A stretch of DNA of 64,000 nucleotides from Paraescarpia echinospica (lineage: Eukaryota > Annelida > Polychaeta > Sabellida > Siboglinidae), in the NCBI GenBank assembly GCA_020002185.1, contig CM034541.1:27259794-27323793 (forward strand). Direction: 5' to 3'. The notes beneath the pieces are model-generated. The model saw only the letters and a list, made by a program, of their open reading frames with translations, was not told the DNA's origin and made no database searches. Within the stretch, counting starts at the first letter, position 1, and every line of letters starts with the position of its first letter. Below are positions 54,406 to 64,000 of this stretch, piece by piece. The position numbers were made by a program, and so were the translations under genes.

Positions 54406-56783
54406 AAAGACAATTAAAACTCCTTCCTCGTTTGCTTTAACACTATACAAGTCAGGTTTATTGATCTTTAAATATATAATGTGTACATATTAAATAATAT
54501 ATATGTGCTCTTGGTTTAATAACACCTTTGTTAAGGTAATCAAAAGAATTTACGGTGAATGGAGGTTGTAGTATATAGACAGGACTACCTTTTACCACTG
54601 ATTTTTTTCAAAAAATTTCAACTGGTTCTAATTAAAATTAATTATATGCTAGGCCTACATTAATTATTCAATATGATTTCATTAAAAACTCAATAAAACA
54701 TTTCTACAAAACATCTCACATGATGTGTAGTAGATGCCAGATGGGTGTGATGCTTTGCAAAATGATGCAGAAAACGAGACAAAACCGAAAAAATTCAGAA
54801 AGACACTGTGCTATGATTACAAGGCATTGCCTGTTTTTGTATGAAGATGACTTCAAAATAGGCCAAGGTGACATGGCCAGGTGGTAAACAGAAGAGACAA
54901 CTTGTAGCAGAGGAGAGATACATTGTACAAAGAAGATGTCGCCTCCACAAGTACACAGCTAGCAAAAGTCAAACGAGGTCAAATTAAGGCCCTAGGCATA
55001 GTTGTAGGTGAATGATTGCATAACTGTGACATTGTGTGTCAAATCTCACATTTCATTAATATAGGGGCAGCTTTGTGGTGCCACCATGAAGAGTGATGTA
55101 AGTGGTCAATTAGTAGGTTATGTTTAATTCTGAGTGATTTTAGCCTACTTTTATAACTTGTTTTTTGTGTGTATTTGATATGTAGGCCTACCTTCATTAT
55201 TACTCACAATAATTTTAATATTTTATTATCTAAGATGAATGTTTTTCAGCACCAGACCTTCCTGCTTCATGGAACATTTTATAAAGCAATTTTAATTTTT
55301 CTCCACAGTTTTTTCTCTCCACATTTTCTCCACAATTTGAGACTGAATATAAAGCAAAAATAATATGTTTATGTACAATTAATAAACGATGTATACCAAC
55401 CATTTTCTGACTATTTTAGGTGGGGATACATTAAATTTACGAGGGCACCACCCCCAAATTCTAGGGGGAAAGGCTGTGCATAGCCCTCATCCCAAATAGG
55501 CGGCATTATAATATGTTTATGATAAGCAAATATAACAGTGACTGTTTTTTCACAGTATCCGGATCATGTGACAGGTGTAAAACATGTGATCATTCACAAG
55601 ACGTGCGTGTTTAGCTGGTGGGTGGGCGTCTAGATAAAACTGACATTAGGTCTCCACTGGGCCCCTGATTAGGGTTATGTTTTCTCAAGGACAAGGCCTG
55701 TGCCAGGGATATGATACTAGCTCTTGTGCAATGGTGATCTTATACAGACACAATTTGAATCAAAGCCCTGGGCTTTGTCTTCATTCGTGAGTATTATGGA
55801 ACCAGGAAATCTTAACCTCACATTTCGTCCTATTTAGTATGGCCATGACCGTACAATCTTGGATGCACTAGTCCAATTATTGTTATACCTGTGAGTAAAA
55901 CAGTTCTAGGCCAGTGCTGAGTCATGGATGTATATGCGTCTGCCGTATGAATAATTGATTGACACCCACGCTAACTAACTACTGGTGTGCTGACCAGAGT
56001 TGATTTCTCAATCTCAATGTTTCCTTATGAATCAAGAAAATACAAATGTTAAACTCAAAGTGGATATCTTTACTTTTCTATTTTAAAGACGTATTTGTCA
56101 AATAAAATATCGTACAAGAGAGACAGTTTTAAAATAAGTCAAGAAAAAGTAGTTGTTAAATTAATGCATTCAATAACCAATGTTGTTTACAGCATGAAAT
56201 ATACGTTTATTTGAATAAATCTTCAGTTCTTGTTTAATTATCATAATATTTACTTTCATTTTGCCAAATACAACATCATAGTGATTCATTCACAGAACAT
56301 TCCAAAGAGCACATATAAACACAATTTAACACACACAAAACATAAACTCAAAATATTCTTAGGCATGTCAATAAATAACATTGTTCCTAGCTGGCTGCGT
56401 ATTCACTACATTATCCAGCAAGTATGCCTCTACAGAAATAACATGCCCTAATAATACTGTGACACACATATATATATATAACACTCGGCGTTCGACATAC
56501 ATAAACCATGAGCTTGCCGACTTTCCAAACAACTAAGTGTCACGCCAAAACGAAGTATTTACAAGCGCAACTAATTTGATGATGTCATTCTGTATGTTAA
56601 TTACACTAGACTGGACAATCTCTGGACATGAAGTGTACAGAGTGCTCCAGACACATTGTGTGGGATGATTCATACCTAGGCCACTTGTGCTTGTTGGGTC
56701 ACCAGCTACTTTTGTCCCCCCCCCCGTAGGGTGGGGTGTCACTACTCACAAATTTAAATCATATGTAACTTGACCTCCCGATA
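54406..56783. other. Unique AT-rich stretch, no gene recognised
   Basis: Short TA run near 56467-56481; no recognisable gene or family otherwise. Confidence 0.4.
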
Positions 56784-56890
56784 GAGTGGAAGTAATTAAT
56801 CTGAACACTCCGTTCCCCATAAACAATGTCTTTGTGCGGATTATTGAGTTTTCTTGATTAATATACCATGCATATAAAAGTATATATTAT
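56784..56890 (+). mobile_element. Pogo/Tigger-like element end
   Basis: AGAGTGGAAGTAATTAATCT, then GAACACTCCGTTCCCC and TTGAGTTTTCTTGATTAATA, follow the order of the 48573 element (CAGTGGACCGTATTAATCTG, ACACTTTCGTCCCC, CAAGTTTTCTGGATT). The right end is unresolved. Confidence 0.42.
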
Positions 56891-58822
56891 TAGTGTTTAC
56901 AAATTCAAGATTATTGCGGCACAATAATTACACACAGTAAATGTATTTTTAAAATCAAAGTATGTGGAATTTGCACCCATAAACCTGTATGAAATGATGC
57001 CAACCAACCAACCATTCCAGTAACAAAAAAATATGTTTTCTGAAGTAGTTTACAAATGGATTATGTAACCTTTGCACTAGAAATCAGGCTGACAATTTTT
57101 TGACTACATGATGACTCCCCCTGGGCCCCATGCCCCCCCCCGCCTCACCCTTGATATGTCATACCTGTGATAACAACAACATTTTGATTCATATTTTTAC
57201 AATACTGCGATAATCCAGAGGTTCTTCATATGGCAAACCCAGTAATTTCGAACAACATACCTAACAGTCCATGACCTAACTACAGGCACATGTCATAGCT
57301 GTAAGAAATATATCACCACAGTTCCATGTAGACCCATCCTGTTGCGTAGTGCCAGGTAAATGACCCCATAAAAGTGCTGAATATACCCTGGCCTCCATGA
57401 TAAGTTAACCCTAGCCCCCAGCACCCTAGTCAGGTTAATTAGTCTTGCGAGGAAGGAATGTCTATTCCTGGTGTTTACCAGTGTGCTACCATAGTCAACT
57501 TATCGGATTCCCAGATACAAGCATTTCCTGGGGGAAATCCTCCTGATAAAAACCCATGGTAAGCTGTTAAATCTTAAAATTGGACTAAACTGTGATTGTA
57601 TAACAATACAAATAAGTTTAGGTGCAAAGACACTCATTCTCAAAAATTATTGTAATGCCCCATAAGTAAGAGGTGGTCTTGTGTCAGTTCTCAAAGTCCA
57701 TAAAAAGTAGTGTTTAGTATTGCTTCAAATCATACAAATTATAGCGCTTAGTACTGGTTCAGATCTTAAAAATTATAGTACTTAGAATTTGTTCAAATCA
57801 TACAATTATTGTGTTTTGCATTGGTTCAAAGAAACCACTTTGCTCATCGGTACATGCTGTGGGATTTCAATGAACGCACACACTGCCAAACCAATTATCA
57901 TAATTTTATACCAAAGTATTATCGCAATATTCCATGAATCCAACAGTGATTGGAAATGAGACAGGCCTCTTGTAATTGTCTGTAGTTGTGATGAATCCAC
58001 CAGATGTGCAAAACTACTATAAAATATTCATCTACTCGTGACAATTCATAGTAACTGGTGGCGTGTACCATAGCATGTAAGAATGAATTGGGTGGCTTAA
58101 TGCAACATGGCTACCAAGACACTGTCCACGCATTGTTCTTCCCAGTTTAGTAACCATCAAAGTGCATTAATGTCAGTGTCACTCATTAGGTGGCGCCACT
58201 GAAATTCATGTTTTTACAGAATATGGTGACAAGTTGACAACCCAACCCCGACCCTCCAAAAAATAACACTGTACCTTTTCAGACTTTGCAGACCCATACG
58301 ACTGCCCCTATGTAACAATATCACATAATGAGAGCTCCCCGGAGATTGAAATAAGAAGCCGCTCCCTTGTTGCTGGGTGCACGTCAATAAAGCTTAGTTC
58401 AAAAGCAGAACCATTGTCTCTGTTCTCCGTTACGGATATCGCGTTAATTGGAGAGAATATGGTACTTGGGACACCTCACTGTAGTCGCTCAAGAAACCAG
58501 CACACAGCGTGTGGAACTTAACGAATACACACGAGACTGCTAGAGGTTTGGTCTCCCTACACGACCCATACTTCACTGGTGAGACGGTAGACAGAAGTTG
58601 CTGATAGTGTAAGAGGGGTGCCAGTACCCCATAAATTACAAAATGTGCAAAAAAAATTCTCCACCCCAAGGATTTTAGGGGTCACTCGGGGTGCCACGTG
58701 TGCTCTGGTGCCCTTGTTTGGTTAAGCTGTGTACATTGTGTAAAAATAATTTCTTTTATCATAATATTAATTTTTTTATTTATGACCGATACTCAAACGA
58801 AATATGAACCTGTCTGTAAGAC
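56891..58822. other. Unique AT-rich stretch, no gene recognised
   Basis: A weak tandem pattern (TTCAAATCATACAA, TTAGTA) spans 57680-57830. A C-rich run lies near 57130. Confidence 0.4.
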
Positions 58823-59215
58823 ATGACTGGTAGCAAACGAAAGACAGTGATTAATTTGGACAGGTACAATTTGGACTGGGCAAAAAACATGACTGGCAGT
58901 AACCCGAAAATAACAAATACATTTGTGGTTAAATTGGGCAAGTACAATTTATACCGGGCACAAATCACGTTTGGCAATAACCCAAAAATAACAAATACGT
59001 TTGTGATTAAATTGGGCAGGTACAATTTATACCGGGCACAAAACACGACTGGCAATAATCCAAAAATAACAAATATATGTGTGTTTAATTTGGGCCGTTA
59101 CAATTTAGACTGTGCACAAATCACGATTGGCAATAACCCCAAAATAACCAATTTGCACCAAGTTTGGGCGACTGCCATTTGGGCTGTGCAGGCCAACCTA
59201 GACTCCTACAAGTAA
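58823..59215. repeat. 78-bp tandem repeat, about five units
   Basis: Units start near 58823 (ATGACTGGTAGCAA), 58889, 58967, 59045 and 59123, the first being shorter. They share GGCAATAACCCAAAAATAAC and GGGCAGGTACAATTTA. The period is divisible by three, so a plus frame (130 codons, 26-residue repeat with GNNPKITN and LGRYNL) and a minus frame both stay open. The changes between units are not obviously biased to silent positions. Confidence 0.9.
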
Positions 59216-62200
59216 CACTAGGTACTGGGTGGAGGCTAAATTCTCAGCTGCAGAAACTGTGGTTACACTTTCTAGAAGACGACTTACACGAGACATTACA
59301 CAAATTCCTAATCCCTGGGACGATCATCCCTTCCCCTAGGAAGTTAAAGTAACTCCCTGGTATAGTTGTGCCCCCCCAATGAAAATAACTGTTTTACTGT
59401 TTTATATTAGCAGGGGTCTAGGATTAGACCAAGGAATGTTGCCCCATGTAAAGTGGGTCCAGAAATAAGTTTTTATATTTCCTAAAAAAAATATGCTGTA
59501 TTTGAAATATTGCATTTTTTTGGGAGGTTCCGAAATTATGAAAAATGTTTCATTCTGGGGGTCATGAAATTAGTTTTACCTAAATTTTGTAATATTCCAT
59601 TACATGGTCCAAAAGAAAATTGTTACTGTGCCTGAAAGGTTGCATATATTTTCATTCTTGGGCAAAACACAGGCGTTGACCCCCAATCTTTTGATGTGCA
59701 ACTGACCAGAATAAATTCCCATCACCTCAAAACAATGTGACACAACACCTATATCTACACATGGAAGCCTTGCCGTCACATGCACGGCCTGTAACAAGGG
59801 CACACGCCAGCCTGTCGCTGAGGCACGCTAGCACACCCAGCCACCGTTCACACCAAACACGCACTCAAAAAACTCCCTACTCCCAGCTGTGGGTTGGCCA
59901 AGAACCAGACGAAGCATCAGACGAACCCAACTACGAATGTGGCAGTTTTAGACGTGCACTGGCCGAGTCTGTAGCCGTCTAACCGATGACGACAAAGAGA
60001 TAGTGAGTCATATGACTGGTACACAAGCATCCTCTCTCTCTCCGCAGTACATCTCAGTTTACATGATTTTGTATAGAAATATATTAAATATTGTGTTGAT
60101 TTTTTTTATTCCTATTTTGGGTCGTCAAATTCCAGTTCTTATTTTGTTGATCTGTTGATTGGTCAAATGTATTGGTAAATATGTTGTGTTCTCGTTTTTT
60201 TTTAATGTTTTGATATGTGTCGGTTTTACACCAGTGAATCAACATCTGAAAACTGTTTTTCATCACTGAATTGATTTAGCAATACCAGAGTCAAAATAAT
60301 CTTTTATTATTATTATATTAATTGAAAATAAGAATCTTAATCCGTCTTCTAAATTTGGGCTTTAATTTTGAAAACAACTTATTTACTCTATGCCACAAAA
60401 CTTAGATTTCTGGTTATTGAGAATTTGTCACCAGATTAACAGAATTATTTAAAACACCAGTAACATAATTCACGTTATTAGATAACAATGTCGAAAAATC
60501 AAACTGGATATATACAAGCCTATTCAACCTGCTATCTAAACAACTATCTACACCATCAAAACCACTACACATTACTTCCAAGCTAATGGTCAGCCCCTGA
60601 AGCACTTTCTCGGGGAATATCAAAATGATTCGCTCCATAAAGATCTTGTCTTTGCTAATCTGCAGCAGTGTTCATTACTCAGGCGTGTCACTGCCATGAT
60701 ACGGGACAAATCTGCACTGGAAACTGATGCGATCGACGCAAACAAATCTTGTTTGATGGGGCCCGGGAACCCCTCGAGAAATACTTGTTTCGTCCGACTG
60801 CAAATTGCTTTAGTGTTTCTGTGTCAGAACACACAATGCCATCAGAAATGTCATGCATTTTTAACATGTTTTGTTGCCTTCCTTTTTTTCCCCTATAATT
60901 ATCATGAAAGTAGGATGAAATCACAACTGCGTTGACAGCGCTCGCTTTTTTGCTTGTTGCTATATCGTTATTTGATCTCTAATGCAATCAGGGTTGCTGG
61001 TATTTTCCTGGCATTGCTCTTCATAAGATGTAATAAATATAGGTTGGGCAAATAATAAAACGTTTCAGTCATCATATACGCAAAATCAACAAATCCGAGC
61101 ACACAAATCTACTTTTGTGCTGTAGAAAATAGCAGTCTGTACCCAGACTGTGTATTTTTGCAATAGTTTCCCCTGTCAAATCACCACCCATTCAACCAGG
61201 CGGGTAATAATATTCCAGCTGTCAACAATACCAGCTATTAGTCAGAATTAATGACATTTCACATCACGCAAATCATCAAATAGTTCGATTTCCTGACCAC
61301 CGAAAATGCATCTGATTTTAATTTTTCCGCCGACGTCATGATTTCCTGGAACGCAGAGCCTTCTGTCCCGTCCAGTGGTCAGTCGCTCGTCCAGCTGAGT
61401 GACCATTCACAGGCTTAATTATGTCGCTGCCAGCCGTGTAAGTACAGAGCAATGGCACAGAACACACACACGATCTAATTAGTGCACTCCCTCACCGACG
61501 TACACAGAGCCAGCCGCAGAGAAACTAAGTCAACCATTCTCTGCTGTTTCCACCCCCACCCCAATACTACCTACAGTTTTGGGGTCCAATGGCTTCTGCC
61601 CCACCAAAAAAAATTGGTGTTACACGGCCAATTTAAAACTATAGAAAATCCTGTAACATTCTTGTTCCGACATTGTGCAGGAAAATCCCATTAATCCGAT
61701 GAGATATTGTTAATTATGAATGGAGAGATGGTTGATGACTTAATCTGCTCAAAGTTGAACACAGAAAATGAGCCAACTCCATGTCAAATCCGGGATCTGT
61801 CCTGTGCTACCCCAGTGGCGTGGTCTGCTAATCATTTCCTTCATACAACAGTGCTCACAATCTACAATAGGTTAAATAACAATCTGTTGACACAACCAAA
61901 GATTGATACATGTAAACAAGGGATTTATCTCAAGTTGTAAGTAGATTTTTAAATTGTCTGTATGAAACATTTGTGACATTTAAATGTATTAGCTAGCTAT
62001 CACTATAGCCTGCTGACACCATTACTGTAATGTAGACTTAATCAGAAAGTAAAACCTTGTTAATACGATCAGCTGTGGGCGCATCCAAAACTGGTCTTAA
62101 TTATTTATTTATTTTATTTATTTCTGTCCACTGTTCAATCACTACTGCTACATTCAGTGTCAACTATTCAATCTTGGCACAATACTTTGTCTGCACTTCC

Positions 62201-64000
62201 ACAATTGCTTCTTTAGAGCTTTCCATTAATAAAATAATATTAATCCATTTCTTATATAGGATCCACTCTGAGTTCTCAGTTCATCCAATAATGAATAATA
62301 GATAAAAACTTTGGGTGCACAACAAAGGAATTTGCATCAAATAAAAAAGTGTGTATACACATAAAATCATGTACAATATTTCCAAATATAAGTGATTTGC
62401 ATAAATCAAAAAGTATTGCTAAAATAATTTCAATGAATAGCAATTATTCCCAATCATACACAAATAAACGTTTTGTTTACGTACAACTCAAATTAACACC
62501 ATTAAGTATTTGAATAAAAGCTAAAAATAATAAATTTTAGCCCATGTACAAGAGTTTTTCAACCACGTCTAACTCCAACTGTTTCTCTTTGTCTCTCTTC
62601 AGAACCTCTGACTGTCAACATCAACCCCCCCCCCACCCCACCCCCCCACCCCGAACGCTTCAACATTCCTCCCTGCCTGTTCACTCCCTTTCTGTCTACA
62701 ACTCCTCCCGTCATCCTAATTCCTTCCACATACTGGCTGTTTTTTATCCATTAAGTTTATCTCTACACCGATCTCTGCAGCTGCTTGCCTCACCTGCCAA
62801 CGCTCTCTGTCTGACTGGGCCTCTGTTCCCGATGCAACTGTCAAACCATGAAAACACTAAAAGCACTCGTTCTTATAAACTTCTTCCAACTGTGTATATC
62901 AACTCTACAAGTTGTAATTCGTACAAGCTTCTTTCATGTGACCTTGGAAGGAAAGGTTACTATTAAAAGCCCAAGGTGAAGGTGAAACATCCAAGGTGAA
63001 GGTCAACTGTCAAAATTACGGCTATCTACAAAACTAGTTACTTCAAGTTTTTACAGTTATCATTTTAATTTTTGAAGTTTGAATATTAAAGTTAAAGACC
63101 GAATATCATGTTAGATTTTTTTGTTTAGCAACCAGGTTAATATTTTAAAATATGACAGTAAAATTATATTAAAAACATTAAAACAGATTTCGGTGATCAA
63201 CCCGTTAGAATACATGAAGTTTATATTATACCATGATATCAAAATATGAATCTGACAGGTGTTGCATCTGTAAACGACAGACGAGTTGATTCTGGACAGA
63301 TGTTTGATGACGCAATGTAACGGCCTCAGTACAATGGATCGTCAATAAATATATGCAGGACTAGTCACATACTAATTGCATTGCATGGACTGAATTAAAA
63401 CAAGATTGCCAAGTCGTACATAAAATATGATTATTCAGATGTGCTACTTTTAAACGTGAACAGATTTGTCTTTCTTGTATACAACTGGTAATTGTGGTAA
63501 AATAATACTAAACAAGGTCAGCAATAATCACCCCCCAAAAGAATTTGAAATGCAGTCTGTACACACGTGATAGTTGATATATATATATATATCACAAATT
63601 GACAACTTTACAAGATAAACACAAAACTGCCCTTCGCAATAAAAGCCCCAGGTTGCAAGTGGACAAGGTCGCGTGTGGCTTATCGGGAGTCAAACAATTT
63701 GTCATCTGTAAGTTACTAACCTGTCCCGACATATTTGATAATTGGTTAATATTCACACATAAGCCATTAACCTTTCAAGATTCCAGTTTGGCATATCTCA
63801 CGAACACTGTTAATTGGTTGGCTAACCAACAAGTTGTACGCGTACAGGGTGTGTGATGGATGCATTACCACCGGCAGTCTCTCACCAGGCTTGCATCCTT
63901 CGTATACCTACTAAACTGATAAAGTAGCTTCCATTTTTAAAATTCTGCTGCATTTCAGCACAGCGCAAGTCTAGACCATGTCAAAACATCCTGTGTTTAA
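59216..64000. other. Unique AT-rich stretch to the window end, no gene recognised
   Basis: A minus-strand 74-codon frame with a true ATG at 60638 shows no domain. The block 61230-61460 is less AT-rich, with an ATG followed by GTGTAAGTA near 61421-61443. A weak pogo-like word (AAAACCTTGTTAATACG) lies near 62051, a poly-C tract near 62626-62652 and a TA run at 63576-63592. None of these is strong enough to call a gene. Confidence 0.35.

Overview
This window looks like intergenic or intronic DNA from an animal genome, most likely a marine invertebrate. That reading is an inference. It rests on AT-rich DNA with no operon-like coding density, on non-LTR retrotransposons of CR1-like and RTE-like type, on tRNA-headed SINEs, on pogo/Tigger-like and other short inverted-repeat elements, and on an unusually heavy load of tandem arrays. 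No host gene with a recognisable conserved domain was found. The only substantial coding sequence belongs to transposable elements, and every copy of it is broken.

Layout. 0-10 kb: tandem arrays at 278-520, 841-1374, 2441-4115 and 7360-8567, separated by unique AT-rich DNA and two SINEs. 10-23 kb: a SINE, a LINE tail with a purine array, a long unrecognised stretch (11.8-17.0 kb), a 28-bp array (17.0-18.2 kb), a short inverted-repeat element (19.2-19.6 kb), a LINE 3' end with an (ACTT)n tail, and an array grown from the end of a second inverted-repeat family (20.97-21.52 kb). 23-30 kb: a pogo-like element, a 2.1 kb GATC-rich array and mostly unique DNA. 30.1-36.6 kb: a CR1-like element (esterase ORF1, then endonuclease and reverse transcriptase ORF2) split by a second, inverted, 5'-truncated copy of the same family. 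The second copy contains a 1000-N assembly gap. 37-46 kb: a 1.5 kb array with a 641-bp higher-order period, several LINE tails, SINEs and inverted-repeat elements. 46-54 kb: a second LINE reverse transcriptase remnant, a 1 kb array embedded in a LINE 3' end, a palindrome cluster and two SINEs of another family. 54-64 kb: mostly unique AT-rich DNA with one 78-bp array.

How the parts relate. The genes do not form a pathway; the unifying theme is mobile-element ends. Tandem arrays lie inside or beside RTE-like LINE 3' ends at about 4, 10.7, 41.8 and 51 kb. One array is built from the terminus of an inverted-repeat element, and another runs directly into a tRNA-type SINE head. Two SINE families with different bodies share the same short block after the tRNA-like head. 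The nested CR1 pair can be resolved to the base, with a 5-bp target duplication and restored reading-frame continuity between the two host halves.

Limits. Everything was read by eye. Array boundaries and copy numbers are approximate, clade names for LINEs come from motif recognition, and spliced exons of unfamiliar host genes could have been missed.
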